DNA of 64,000 bases from Macrocybe gigantea (GCA_011319805.1 SJRY01000270.1:62001-126000), one strand, 5' to 3'. Numbered from the stretch's first letter, positions 23,984-36,211 are shown. Numbers and translations are program-made. Notes: generated from the sequence alone by a model not told the origin.

Positions 23984-25899
23984 CCTGGCGAGCGCTATCA
24001 CAAAATTCCAAGAAAAGTGCAACCGCTACGTCGTTCCGCTTCCGTTGCGACTCGTTCGCGTTTGCGTTTCGAGCTCTGCTCCTCCGCAAGATGACAACGC
24101 TAGACAGGGGCCTTGCAGCAATAGCGATCGCGACGCAAGGAAGCTCAAAGGGGGTATCTTGTGAAGAACGAGGAACCTGGGGACCGTTTTTATATACCTC
24201 GCACTCGTGCAATTCGGTGGGATCGATCGGTGACATTGACCCGCCTTTTCGGGCACGTGCCTTGGACGGGGGTTGTTTTTCTTTTTTTCTTCTTTTGATT
24301 CCGTTCAATCGTCAATTGTCAATTGTCGACCCTCTTGCGAGATTGTGTTTTCATTTCGTTTCATTGTCATCGGCGTCGTCAAGGCACAGAAAAGGACTTT
24401 TTTTTTTGTCAAAAAGAATAAACAAAGACTGTTGCTGCAAGCACAACAGAGTATGTACCGCGACCAAAGCTTGCCCCACCCCGCATGCACGTTCTGGACG
24501 ACAGACCGAGCGCTTAGATAGCCACTAAAGCCACCGATTATCGCCCACGTCTCAACTTTCAAGCAACCCATCTTCCCTTTCAACACACACCCACACGCAG
24601 GATCGGTGCCGCCCAATTGACATGACAATAGTGATCTCGTATGATCAATTCCTTTTTTTTTTGACGACCCTCGTGTGCCTGAGCACCTCAGAATGAGCAC
24701 AAGGGGACAGAATAGGGCAGGGCTCAGTAGATATGGAGTTTCATGAGGTTGGTCGTTGCGTCTCGAGTGCCCTGTTGTTCCTTCAGGTCTGGCTGCTGTC
24801 AACCTCTGGAGAAGACCCAGGTTGCATAGAGGCGAACAACAAACGCACAATCAAGTCATTTTCATCACTTACACCACGTCCTGGAGCTCTCACTGTTATG
24901 AGCGTGGCAGGGAGCGGCTGGCGCTGAGACCGCATTCAACCTGCGACGTACATTTTACGTTCGTTCCAAAAGAGCAAGTCGAACCAGCACAGGAGACAGG
25001 CTCGAATGTAACTTGGAACGATCTTGGCTCTGAATAGCAGCCCAGTGGAGCGAGCGCTGATCTCGATATTGGCAAACTGGCGACGACATTGGAAGAAAAA
25101 AAAAAAGAAAGGCGAATAGAAAAACGGTACCGGCGTTACATTCGAAATCCATAACCACGCGGGTTCGAAAGAGAGCCTGCACATGAGGGATCCAACGCGA
25201 GAGCCGCATACATGGTGCTGCGGACGGCAAAAAAACCGCATTTCCTCGGATAGCAAGTTTATTTACACCCCATCCCAAGTGACCGAATCCTCGGAGGAAC
25301 CCAGAAATGTCGGCTTGGCAGGACACGATGGAGCGAAAAGGGAGCCCCTTCGCGTTACAAGTTGTGTTGTTGATCATGATTGCAAAACTGTGACACGGAC
25401 GGCCAGTGACGGCCGCGTGTCGTGATCGGTCCCAAGGGCTAATTTGCTGCGATGGCGGTGCGTGTCGTTGGGACACAGCAGATGTCGTGTGACGTCACAA
25501 CCCAGTTTCCTCCAAAACGTTTTCCGACTCGCTCCAACGGCCAGTTCGATTTCAAAAGATGCTTGACCTGTCGCGAAACAAGTCAGGCTAGGCCGATTCA
25601 TTTCAAAAAAAAAAAAGCAAGGCTTTGAGTGTCATTGGCATCGTGCATCAGTGCATCATGCACGAATCTGGGCCTGGGCTGACAAGGTTTACTCAGCTCC
25701 TCTTCGATCCACACGGCAACCACGCAGCCGCTGCATCGCATTTTCCGGTTTGATTTGCTTGGGACCGACCGGCCAGACGGCAGAACCCTCAAGTCGAGAT
25801 CCAAGCCAAGTTCGATTTGAGGTGTATATAAAGCTGACATGCCCGCCACACTGTTCTTTCCACTGTTCTTTCACATACGCGTTGTTGCTCTTGCCCGTC
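23984..25899. other. Intergenic region, 1.9 kb
   Basis: No gene that I can support. It contains several long A or T runs (about 24399, 24653, 25089 and 25604) and the promoter of the GPI-type protein at the right end. Open frames on both strands are short and lack domain content. Confidence 0.45.
25825..25832 (+). promoter_or_regulatory. TATA box of the GPI-type protein gene
   Basis: TATATAAA about 70 bp upstream of the start codon, followed by a short pyrimidine-rich leader (TTCTTTCCACTGTTCTTTC). It fits a strongly expressed cell-surface gene. Confidence 0.6.
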
Positions 25900-26409
25900 A
25901 TGAAGTTCACGATCGTCGCTGCGCTTATGGCTCTCTTCTTCGGAGCCGTCCACGCACAGGTTGGCACGTCCTCTGATTCCTCGCTCACCATCGAGACGTC
26001 CACCGCGCTGTCAACCTCCACCGAGTAAGCGACCTCCCTTCCCTACGCCCTCCAAGCCGACCCCACTGACACCTCAACCTTTTCCACCAGCGCCGCCACC
26101 ACCGACGTGTCCACCAGCACGGGCACAGGCACAGACGTCGGGACAAGCTCTGGCGCGGACACGGCGCTGCCCACCGACGTCTCGTCCTCCATCTCGCTCC
26201 CCGGCACGAGCATCTCGACCGCGAGCGGTTCCACCCCCACGCTGCCCAGCACGACGAGAAGCGTGGGAAGCGGCAGCTCGACGCTGTCTGTCCCGTCGGC
26301 GCCTGCCAGCTCTGTGGCCTCGACCTCGTCCAACGCGGCGGCCCCCACGGGAGCGGCTGGCGTTCTCGCTGGAGGCGTCCTCGCCGGCGTCGTCGCTGCG
26401 TTGTTTTGA
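25900..26409 (+). CDS. Small Ser/Thr-rich secreted, probably GPI-anchored protein
   Basis: Exons 25900-26024 and 26091-26409. The N-terminal signal peptide is MKFTIVAALMALFFGAVHAQ. The mature part is almost entirely Ser, Thr, Gly and Ala, a heavy O-mannosylation target. The C-terminus is a small-residue omega region followed by a hydrophobic tail (GVLAGGVLAGVVAALF) with no charged end, the usual GPI-attachment signal. Likely a cell-wall or plasma-membrane surface protein. Low complexity prevents family assignment. Confidence 0.85.
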
Positions 26410-26779
26410 GTTGAAAATATGGCTTCTTTTGCTTATTTCTCGCATCGGACTTGTTACCCCTTACCCTTACTTGCTTCTTCCCTCACGTTCCCGCCCTCTT
26501 TTTTTTTTTAACTTTTGACACTGTTACATAGACGCATCCGTTAATTGGCCACATCACAAATGCTATTCGTTATGTTCTGGACAGCTGTTTTACACGAGTG
26601 CTGCGGACGAGAAGTTTGGAGAAACTGTGACTCCCGTCGATGGGAGAATAGTGACGTTGACGTAGAGTTCCGAGCGGTCGGATGGACTTGGCTCATTCAA
26701 TGACGCAAGGGACATGAGGTGGACTTGTCAACGTCGAATATACAATACACAACACGACGAGCGGGAACACCGGCCCGTC

Positions 26780-27133
26780 TCACCCAAAGATCCTGCGCGC
26801 CTGCGCATTCGCCGCCTCGTAGGTCTTGCGCTGACCAGACATCACATTCTGCATCGTCTGTCTCGCCTCGGCCTCTTTCCTCTTCGCCTCCTCCAGTTTG
26901 CGCTGCGCCTGGCGCACGGCTTGGCCCGCTGAGCCGCTCAGTTGGTTCGGGGAGAGCTGCGAGGAGGATCTGGACGCCGAGTAGGAGTGGGAGTGGGATG
27001 TGTGTGGCGAGTTTTTTCTCGGGTGTGAGTTGCGTCCTGGCGCTGGTGCGGGGAGTGCGTGGGCTGGGCGGGTTAGGAGGAGCAGGCTTGGCAGTGCGAG
27101 GAGGATCAAGAGCGTGAGGCGGTAGAGCGTCAT
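26780..27133 (-). CDS. Small secreted or membrane-anchored protein, 117 aa
   Basis: Single exon, ATG at 27133. The N-terminus is a long Leu-rich hydrophobic segment (LTLLILLALPSLLLLTRPAHA) that would act as signal peptide or anchor. A His/Ser-rich linker follows, then a charged amphipathic helix (QAQRKLEEAKRKEAEARQTM) and a tail ending RRIFG. No family recognised. The clean signal sequence and helix support it as a real gene. Confidence 0.65.
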   Translation of the reverse strand: MTLYRLTLLILLALPSLLLLTRPAHALPAPAPGRNSHPRKNSPHTSHSHSYSASRSSSQLSPNQLSGSAGQAVRQAQRKLEEAKRKEAEARQTMQNVMSGQRKTYEAANAQARRIFG

Positions 27134-27348
27134 TGTGTCGTGTAAGGGGGAAGAACCAGCTTGCCCTTGCGGAAACGAACCCATAATCCAACTCTTAATA
27201 GCGTTCGCGACGCTCGCGCATCTCCATCTATCCCCACTCGGTGTCCCCACTTGGTGCACGTCCGAGGCTTCCAGAACGGGATGAAACGATGCGCCACAAA
27301 CGTCGGGTCCTTGTAGGCATGCATCACCCGTCGACAAGGACACAAGGT

Positions 27349-27679
27349 TCACTTCCTAGGATGCTCCCTCAACCACCGCCTGACGACGCCCGGAATCGGA
27401 CACGCAGTCGATTCGGCGCTCGCACCGGCGGCAGCGCCCTCCGCACGCTCGTACATCCGCTCGCAGCATTCGTACAGCGCGCGCAGCTGCTCGTCGCATT
27501 TTTGTGGCGCGTACGTGTGTCGCCCGAGGCACGCTTGGAGGTCGCAGGCTGTAGAGCGCCCAAGTCACCGATGAGCAGTCAACGATCAAGCTCGTGAACG
27601 TTACCTTCGTTCTGGCAGGGCTGTGCGGCGGTGAATTCGACGACAGCTTTCAGGATGCAAAAGTGCTCACCTGTGTCAT
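27349..27679 (-). CDS. CMC4: CMC4, mitochondrial Cx9C protein
   Basis: Intermembrane-space twin-cysteine protein imported through the Mia40 pathway. Three exons, two of them tiny: 27671-27679 (9 nt, Met-Thr-Gln), 27605-27620 (16 nt) and 27349-27548. Spliced, they give 74 aa beginning MTQPCQNEACDLQACLGRHT, followed by YAPQKCDEQLRALYECC and ending WLREHPRK. The PCQxxACxxQxCL start and the second Cys pair match human CMC4 as recalled. Introns are GTGAGC...ACAG and GTAACG...ACAG. Because of the micro-exons no long open frame shows the gene; identity rests on the perfect phase of the splices. Confidence 0.85.
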
Positions 27680-27965
27680 GATGCTGTGTGAGGAAAAAAA
27701 AAGGGCTGTGCTGTGTTTATTCGATTGGCTGACGTCATGCGACCATCGCAACCATGACATAAAAGTCACGTGTTTCGACACGATCTTGTTCCCGACGAAC
27801 AAGGCTGTGCCGAGCAGCCCACAGGATGGAGTCCTATGCCCGCAAGAGCATTTTCCATCCTCGTTATTATGTATTTAAGAAACGTGTCAGGTCAAAAGTC
27901 CCCCTTTTCTCTTTTTTCCCTCTTCCCCATTGAGTGCCTTTTCTCCTCCTCTGTGAGGATCGCGA

Positions 27966-29881
27966 ATGTCTCTCCAAAGTCTGAATACTCGTGCACGGTT
28001 TCGGAGTGGTTATGGTTATGAACAGGCGCCGTCGGTGGGTTTGGTCCGGAGGAAGGAGGCGCAGCCTACACCTGGTGCTACGGCGGCTACGGCTCCGAAT
28101 GCCAACTCGAATAACAACGTGCTCATCATCGTGCTCGCGACCGTGGGAGGCGCCGTGCTCCTCCTGTGCGCGATGGGCATAGCGTATTACGTCTGGCTGA
28201 GGCGAAAGAGGCACAGGATGATGGTGCAAGGCGGTCGGAGACCTGGTACGAGTACAAAAAATTCGTTTGCATTGAAAAGGCGGTTTTTGCGATCAACCTG
28301 CTCATCATTCTCTCTTTTTTTTTTTTTTTAAGGACACAAACACAACTTGTCAGAGTCGCAAGGCCCGCTGCTCGGACGGCGAGACATGTCCGAGGTGGAG
28401 CGCCCTGGCTCGTCGACCGACGTCCGCGTCCGGTTCTCGGCTGACGACGAGCGCGAAGCGTCGTCTCTTATGCCGGTGCGAGTCATATACGCGCCTCCGA
28501 GTCTGTTTAGCATACCGACGATGACGACGACACCGACGACGACACCCATGACGATACCTACGATGACGCCGACGCCAATGCCGCCGCCTGCAAAGCCCTC
28601 GACGACCTCTCTCCACGAGAATGCGAAAGCCGACGACCGGAGCCAGAGCCAGAACCAGAACCAGAACGCGTCGAGATCAAACACGCTTGAATCGGACACG
28701 GACTCGGTGTACTCGCAGCCATCGGCATCGACGCATCAGCAGCAGCAAGCTCAGGTGCCTTGGACCTCTCCGGGCGCCCGCGCGCCGCCGCTCTCGCCCA
28801 TCGCTGACGAGCGAGAGCCGCCGCCTTCTGCTTCTGCTTCTGCTTCTGGATCGGCATCTGGATCCGGACCTGCTTATACCGACGACACGTACACGTCGCG
28901 TCACTACCACTACCAGCCCCGGCCTGCGCCCGACACAGGTCGTGATCGCGAGACCGTCACCGACAATGGTCGGCTCGCGAGGATGGACACGCGCGCCGTC
29001 GGCAGGATTCTAAAGTCGCGCGCCGCAAAGGCGGGTCAGGCTTTCTCTCCGTCTCGACAACAGTCACACCAGCACCAGCAACAGCAAGAACGTAGCTCGC
29101 CGCCCTCCCGCTCGGACACGTACGTCTCGCAGATCGAGGTGGAGGGAGAGATTAGAGGCGTCGACTCGCCTCCGCTGCCTGCGACGGCGCCGTCAGCAGC
29201 ATCCTCGTCACCGCCACCTCCGCGCCCACAACGCAGCCCGGAAAGAAACCAGCCGCGCTCGCGAGCGCAGACGATCCAGTCCTCGCGCTCCACGGCGTCT
29301 TCTCTGCCCTCTCCTGCTCCTGCTCCCGCGTCACCCCTCCCGCCAGCATCAGCGGCGACGCTGATCGGCAGAACCGATTCGCCTGCGTCGACGTCGACAA
29401 GCAGCTCGTCGACGCTCCTTCCAGCCATGTCGTGGCATTTCCGCCACCGCCGTCGCCGTCGCCAGCTGGGTTTCGCCCGTTTGGCGCCGAGCAGACGCAG
29501 ATGCAGACACCGACACCCGTAACGTCTTCTTCACTCTCGCTCGTGACGGCGCACGTCTCGCATGCCGACGCGAGATCCGACGTTGATTTTGCGCGGACGA
29601 GCCCGCCGCCACGCTCGAGCAGCGTCGCGTTCCCTGCGTACGTGCCCGTGCCCGTGCCCGTGCATGCGCGTGGGAAGGCGGGCTTTGAGCAGGAGCAGGA
29701 GCAGGAGCAGGAAGCTGAGGCGTCGCGCATCGATGCGGCGGTGGTGGCGCGGCTCAAGAGGAAGGGCCACTTGCGTCAGGAGAGCGCGGAGCGCTCGCTT
29801 CAGGACGTTGTGATGCAGCGCGGCCCCAGGCTGGTGTCGACGCATGGGAACGTGGGTATGGAGTTTACCGAGGACCTGTGA
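27966..29881 (+). CDS. Single-pass membrane protein with long Ser/Pro-rich tail
   Basis: Exon 1 27966-28245 starts MSLQSLNTRARFRSG, with a short N-terminal part and one transmembrane helix (VLIIVLATVGGAVLLLCAMG) followed by basic WLRRKRHR, predicting a cytosolic C-terminus. Exon 2 starts at 28333 after an intron with a long poly-T. The tail is disordered: Thr/Met/Pro repeats, NQNQNQ, poly-Gln/His, Ser/Ala/Gly runs, VPVPVPV and EQEQEQEQE. Short conserved-looking patches (SESQGPLLGRRDMSEVE, ARMDTRAVGRILKSRA, HGNVGMEF) could be docking motifs. One base seems missing near 29424. The arrangement resembles fungal single-TM wall-sensor or scaffold proteins, but the function is unknown. Confidence 0.68.
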
Positions 29882-30116
29882 TCCGCGCTTCGCCCTTTTT
29901 TTTTTTTCGTTCCGGGATCTGCTTTCATTTAGTACATTTGATATGATGACGGCGGACGTATGTTTTTTTTTACGATGCGCCATGTGTTTTGTGTAGCATA
30001 AGTAATGGTTCTTAATGGACACTGGTGACCTGCTTTCGAAAATCCGCTTTTTGTATATTCTTGTCACGGGACACTGGGAATCATACATAGATAAGATCGT
30101 AAAGATAAACAACTCT

Positions 30117-30893
30117 TCAAGCACCGACTCCGATGCTCTTGAGATAGTTGATTCTGTATGGGTTCGCGTCCGTCTCCGTGCTGCGGTTGTGCGGGATCCA
30201 CTTTGGCTCGTCCTATATGCATTTCATGGTTTACCATCAGCACGCAAAAAAAAAAAAAAAGTCTAACCTGGAAGAGCCGGAGAGCCTTGATGTTGTTCGC
30301 CTCGTCGAGCGTGAAGCGGTGGTAGATACCTGAAGGCACGATGATCAGGTCGCCTGGTTCTACGGCGAGGCGGATCCATTGTCTTTCGCGCTTCTGGTCA
30401 TACGGAGGCGGGTGTGAGTGCCAGTGCTGATGTGACGGACAAGCCACTACGCACCCCTGACGTCAAAGAAACCGCTGCCGGAGAGGATGTAACGGATCTC
30501 TTCGTCTTCGTGCATGTGTCTAGATTGATGTCCATTTGTTCAAACGGGCGAGTCATATACGAAGATGCTTATATACTCTTCAAAGAACATCTTGATCTTC
30601 TGCTCATACACCTATGGGAAAAAAAAAAAAAAGTTTCAGGAAGGTTTTGTAGACGGTGGTGGCGTTGGACGCACGTCACCAAGGCCTTCCTTCGACACGT
30701 TGATCGTGTCGCGGTTCTTGTACCCGCGCTCCTTTGCGATCGCATCGACCTTGGGTTCGTACCCCTCGACGGGGATCGTCCAATGCTTGACGCCGATCGC
30801 TGTCAAAACCTCCGCCGAGACGGGGCGCGATGGCACGCAGTCGTGCTGCAGGCGCTGGTCGCCGGGGAGGTTGTCATAGTAGTAGGCACGCAT
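30117..30893 (-). CDS. ADI1: Acireductone dioxygenase (methionine salvage)
   Basis: Fe/Ni cupin enzyme converting acireductone to 2-keto-4-methylthiobutyrate. ATG 30893 ([18 protein letters not shown]). Exons join to [32 protein letters not shown], holding the metal ligands H-x-H-x4-E, then [20 protein letters not shown] with the last His ligand, [17 protein letters not shown] and [20 protein letters not shown]. Stop is at 30117-30119. Two introns carry runs of 13-15 T. Around 30420-30445 the junction between FFDVR and KRERQW is one base out of phase (four G at the donor), probably a consensus error. Length and motifs are normal. Confidence 0.92.
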
Positions 30894-31670
30894 GGGGCGA
30901 CGCAGGCTAGGAAGAGGAGGAGAAGGAGAGGGCGGTGGTGTGAAACGCACGGAGGTGATAAGATATGTGACAAGCGATCTATCCGTGCCGGAACGGGCGG
31001 ACAACCAAAAAGACTTGACGCCACGTGATCACTTTATTTTTGATTCCGTCGTGATGTGCCAAGTTACGTTAGTATTTAGTATTTACAAAGGTCAGCTTCG
31101 ATCGAACATTTGACACCGTTAGGTGTTCGTGGCTTCTCAGATCAGTGTATTGGGCTGTGATGCCCTTGTCTGTTTGCAACGGTCGGTACTGCAAGTGTTG
31201 TTTCTTATATCTGCAGCGCGACTTGCACGGTTTGTGAGCATCTCGCAAAAAAAAAAAAAAGTCGTTGGCTACGCGTGGTCCTGGATTGAAACACGCAACA
31301 CGGCCTGACTTGCAATCTCACAACACAACTGCGAGGGGATCGTAGATCGGACTCGCTGGTAGCACGAAATCCTCATTGCATTTTTCTTGTCACACTACAA
31401 TGAGGCAGAAGCTGTGGCCAGGCACTCTACACGTCGCACCCTACCTGCAGAGCTCTCTGTGCCCTGTGCCGAAGCAGAGCGTTTTCTTATCAAGTCACAA
31501 CCGACCGTGCTGATCTCGTGAATTCGTGAATCGTCCAGTACACAACGTGCCGGGCACATGTCCGGAACATCATGTCCTCCAGGCCACCTCGCCGTACAAA
31601 ACCTGCAAAGGACGGCATGGCAAAGGCGCAGACTTTGCTGTTACCCTCCTAGAGCTCACGCACTACAATT
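30894..31670. other. Intergenic region, about 780 bp
   Basis: Upstream of two divergent genes, ADI1 and Hsp70-like B. It contains a 13-base A run near 31247. No coding pattern, RNA gene or repeat recognised. Confidence 0.45.
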
Positions 31671-34265
31671 ATGACGACCGCTAGACCGGTTTACAAGGGC
31701 AGCAATCGAGGCCTCGTCCTCGCTTTTGACATTGGGACGACCTACAGCGGCATCTCATACAGGCACGCCCCACAATATCAGCCTCTGGTCGATGGCTGAC
31801 CCCCTCCGGACTTTAGCATTTTAGAGCCTGGACAAGTGCCCGAAATTAAACGCGTTACGAGGTAGGATTATCCCTGATCCTGTTCCGCGGCCTGCGATGA
31901 ACGATCCTGGGTGATAGGTTTCCGGCACAGGAGAAAGTAGGCAGCGATTCAAAAATCCCGACGATATTGTATTATGACAAGGAGGGGAATCCTGTCGCCG
32001 TCGGCGCAGAGGCCACGCGAGAAGGGCTCAGCGACCTGGCAGAGGACGAAGGGTGGACGAGGGCAGAATGGTGAGACAAGGATACTGCGCTAGTTTTCAT
32101 TCCGCCCCCTCTGACCTCTGTTTCCTTCGAACAAGGTTCAAGATGCACATGCGGCCAAAACACACGAGGACGTCAGAAATGTCACAGCGCGTGCCCCCTC
32201 TCCCGCCCAACAAGACCGTGATCGATCTCTTCGCAGACGTGATGCACTACCTGCACGAGTGCGCCAAGGGCTACATACAGGAGAGCCACCCGCGCGGCAT
32301 GGACCTCTGGCAGAGCGTCGAAGGCCGGATCGAGTACGTGCTCACGCATCCGAACGGCTGGGAGGGCGCGCAGCAGACCAAGATGCGCAAGGCCGCCGTG
32401 CAGGCGGGCCTCGTGCCGAACACGGACGAAGGGAGGGCCAGAGTGCACTTTGTTACGGAGGGAGAGGCGAGCTTGCATTTTTGCATACAGCGCGGGCTGA
32501 TGACGGAGGCGATGAAGGTAAATGGTCATCTGCGTCCTGAAAAAGCCAGAGTTGGTGCTGATTTCGTTTTTCTGCTCGGTCGAAGGGAGGAGACGGCGTC
32601 ATTATTGTTGACGCTGGAGGAGGAACCGTTGATCTGAGTGCATATGGACAAAAACCAGGAACCGAGTTGGGTTTCGAGGAGGTCGCTTCGGCACAATGTG
32701 AGCGTGATCCTCGATTCGATCTGGACAATTAATGATGCCTCTTCCAGGCCATTTCCAAGGCTCGATATTCGTCACCAATCGAGCTCGACTCTTCCTCAAA
32801 GGTGACCCTCTCTTCTCCATCTTTTATTTCAGGTCACCCAATATCAGAATCCATCAGCGTTCCTCAAGGACTCCAAATTCGTCGACGACGTCGACGGCAT
32901 GGCAGCGATATTCGACAAGACGACCAAGCTGACGTTCCGAAATAGCAAGGAGCCGCAGTTCATCAAGTTTGGCCGTGCCAGCGATAGGGATCTCAAGCTC
33001 GGGATCCGGGGAGGGCAGATCAAACTGCAAGGGTGCGTTTTTTTTTTCACAACTTGTATCACCCCTTCATTAAGCGATTGTTCGATAATTGCAGGTCTGA
33101 TGTCGCAAAGTTCTTTGAGCCTTCGGTCACTTGCATCATCGACGCCATCCAAAATCAGCGATCGCTTGCGCAAAACAAGATCTCAGTGGGTTTAGTGCAC
33201 ACTTGATGCACTCACCTTTGGCTGATTACAGGAATCTAGTCGGTATTCCTGGTCGGAGGGTTCGCCACTAGCGATTGGCTGTTCTCGCAGCTGAAGGAGT
33301 GGCTGGAACCTCTCGGGCTGGACGTCTGCAGGCCTGACGGGCACACGTGAGGAGACAGTTTGGTTTTACTTTTTTTTTTCTTGCTCTGATTTTTTGCACG
33401 TTGTAAAGGAATAAGGCAGTACCTGATGGCGCCGTGTCGTACTACATCGATCACCTGGTTTCCGCCCGGGTGTCGAGGTTCGCATATGGCGTCGAATGTC
33501 ACCGCCGTTATAACGAGAACGATGCCGAGGACCGTCGACGCCTCCATCGCACGTTCCTCTCGCACGCCGGAGACAGAAGACTCGCCGGACAGTTCAGCGC
33601 TATTCTGCACAAGGTATCGACCCGATACCTTTGGTCCTTATCTTATTGTAGAGCCGTTGTGATGCTTATTTGATGCTTCGCGACAGAACGTCCAGGTCAC
33701 GGAGACGCAGGTGTTCCGGCACACGTACTTTAGGACCGCCAAGAGTCGGTCGGAGCTGTATCGTGAAATTTCGACTTTGCTTTGCTACCGCGGCGCCTCG
33801 CTCAGCCCGAGATGGATGGACGCTGAACCTGGTACGCGAAAGCCTTGTCATGACCTCCCTAATCTTTAATTTGATACCAGAGGTGTACACGACACTGTGC
33901 ACGGTCGAGGCCGACATGACGAGCCTGGCTGATAGCTTGCAGCTGCGCTACACGGACGACGGAAGGCCGTTCTTCAAGATGGACTATGAGGTAATTCTGT
34001 CCTTTGGTCTGACAGAGCTGAAGGCGCAGGTTTGCTGGAAGATCAATGTGCGTGTGCGTTTTGGTTGATCACGCGTTCAGGCGCTGACAAGCTCGTTTTG
34101 TGTCTAGGGCGAGGAGAAACGGTGATGCGATTTCTTGATTACCTCCTGTTCTTGAAATATGCTGATTAGTCGCTTCTTAGGGGTCCTGCGAAGATTATAT
34201 ACGAGACCGATGTCGATGATGAGAAACGAGACGATGCTTTGGATTCAGAGGGTGAATCGAATTAG
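31671..34265 (+). CDS. HSPA12-like Hsp70 ATPase, intact paralogue B
   Basis: The cleanest of four related loci. Starts MTTARPVYKGSNRGLVLAF; phosphate-1 FDIGTTYSGISY; then SILEPGQVPEIKRVTRF, KIPTILYYDKEGNPVAVGAE, PPLPPNKTVIDLFADVMHYL, the NGWEGAQQTKMRKAAVQAGL helix, FVTEGEASLHFCIQ, phosphate-2 VIIVDAGGGTVDLSAY, CHFQGSIFVTNRAR, FIKFGRASDRDLKLGIRGG, adenosine motif VFLVGGFATSDWLF, VPDGAVSYYIDHLVSAR, and C-terminus EVILSFGLTELKAQVCW with EEKRGPAKIIYETD. About 12 exons join without a frameshift. Intron 1 has a GC donor (31763). No classical substrate-binding lid is present. Probably a cytosolic ATPase acting as sensor or scaffold; substrates are unknown. Confidence 0.9.
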
Positions 34266-34640
34266 GTACCCAGGCTGCCGTTTGTGCCCTTCTGTCGTCT
34301 GGCTCTGTTTCTTGTCGACCTAACAATGCAAGTGTACTATACCATCAGAATTGCCAGGCATACTCAGTTTGCTTGCATTTTTCGACTTTTGTAAGAATCT
34401 GGGATGAAACTGACAGGTTAACGAGTTGTCCACGACTCAACGACTTCCGCTGCGTGTATTCGGAATTGAAGGTCGAGGAGGGCATGGTAGTGAACGGTCA
34501 CATGCACATGGGATTCATAGGTACCTAAAGGCGGCCAAATTCGATTTCGCAATTATGATGCCACGCCATCGCTGTCTTGCCCATCCTCCACAACGGCAAG
34601 GCACGTATAGAGCCCTTCGAGCGTCGGTATATCACGTACA
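34266..34640. other. Spacer between Hsp70-like B and carrier
   Basis: 375 bp, probably terminator and promoter. Nothing else recognised. Confidence 0.4.
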
Positions 34641-36211
34641 ATGAGCACGCTGAAGACTGTGAACGAGCTGCTGGCAGGAAGTGTAGGCGGAGCGGCACAA
34701 GTGCTGGTAGGGCAACCTCTGGACACCATCAAGACTCGGGCCCAAATCGTTCCCAGTTCAGTCGCGGTTTCTTGCGAATCTCTGCTTGGCTTGTACGGAT
34801 GACTGACTGTCTGTCTGTGTTCCTGACTCTTAGAGGGCATGTTCGTACGTGTTTCAAACGATTCTGTCGATAAACGGTGTTGTATGTGTCTGACTGCTGA
34901 CTTGGTTGCGTCAATGCAATAGAAAGGCCCGATGGATATTCTCATCCAAACAGTACGGAAAGAAGGTTTCTTTGCCCTTTACAAAGGCTCGTCTGCTGCG
35001 TTACTCATCAATGTCGCGCCATGCCAACTGCTTCTGAACAGGGATGCTCAGTCCGCTTCTCGGCATAGCCGGCGTCAATTCGCTGCTCTTCGCATCATAC
35101 GGAACAGCGCGGCGGATCATCTCCCCGTTTCCCGACCTCTCGCTGAAGAGATCGCAGCTGCCGGAGCCATGGCCGGCGCGGCCAACGCTGTCCTGGCCAG
35201 TCCAGGTGCGTGTTGTGTCTGAACTCGTTTGGACCGAGCAGGGTGCTGACTCTAGTTTGGGGCCTGTAGTGGAGATGTTCAAGGTACGGATGCAGGGCCA
35301 GTACGGTGCGGCGACGGATAAACGGCTCAGGACGGTGGCACGCGAGATGTGGACCCAGTGGGGCTTTAGGAAGGGTGTGATGCGCGGATACTGGGCAGGT
35401 CATTGCCGCAGCTCGTGGAAAGCCATGCTGACAGCGCGTCCATATAGATAACAGTGGCCCGAGAAATTCCAGCTTACGCCGGGTACGTCAGGTTGTTCCA
35501 AAACCTGAAGCTCATCGTGTTTATATTTCCTCAGATTTTACACAGGTACGACGCCAACCGACACGCGTTTACGCCATTTTCTAGAATGCTTTTACCAGGT
35601 TATGAATTCGCAAAGCGGAAGTTCATACAAAAATATGGCCGAGAAGTGCCTGTATGGGCGGTGTTGGCTAGCGGTTCAATTGGCGGCGTACGATTATCGT
35701 TCAGTCCGTGTCCAGAATCTGTATTGATATTATTTTTGACAGATCTCTTACTGGTTGGCATGTTACCCACTGGGTATGCAACACTCGATTTGATTATGAG
35801 GACGAATTGACCGCGAGGCCTTAGACGTAGTCAAATCGCGAATACAGTTGCGAGAGATCCCTCCCAGCGGTACACCTGTGCAATACATCGCACGCGAGAT
35901 CAAAACCATCTTGGTAGAGTCTGGAACGTAAGTATATCTCCTCTCACGGACACGAGGCAAACTCAGGTGTTCTTCCAGAGCTGGACTTTTCCGAGGATTG
36001 ACACCATCTCGTAAGTACACATCCGGATTCATCCCTGTACTTGCTGACGATGGAGTTCTCGTTTCATATGTGAAGTGATACGAAGGTAATGAGTTGTTTT
36101 TGGTAATTCTTCATGTCATTCTTCCCTCTTTTCTCCAGTATACCCGCAGCAGCAAGCACATTCGCTGCTTTTGAAATCACCCGAGGCGAGTCGCTCTTTT
36201 GCAAGATGTGA
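34641..36211 (+). CDS. Mitochondrial carrier family protein
   Basis: Inner-membrane solute carrier with three repeats, each with the PX[DE]XX[KR] signature: QPLDTIKTRAQ, SPVEMFKVRMQ and YPLDVVKSRIQ. Matrix-loop and helix segments KGPMDILIQTVRKEGFFALY, LLGIAGVNSLLFASYG, AREIPAYAG|FYTGYEFAKRK, ASGSIGG|ISYWLACYPLD and IPAAASTFAAFEITR are all present. The gene is chopped into many exons including three micro-exons: 11 nt (AGGGCATGTTC, about 34831-34841), 11 nt (ATTTTACACAG, about 35536-35546) and 10 nt (TGATACGAAG, about 36076-36085). Each restores the family sequence (KGMFKGP, AGFYTG, PSLIRSIP). One intron uses a GC donor (34987). A single base seems missing near 35137. The YMC1 or carnitine-carrier branch fits best; the substrate cannot be fixed. 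Confidence 0.88.
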
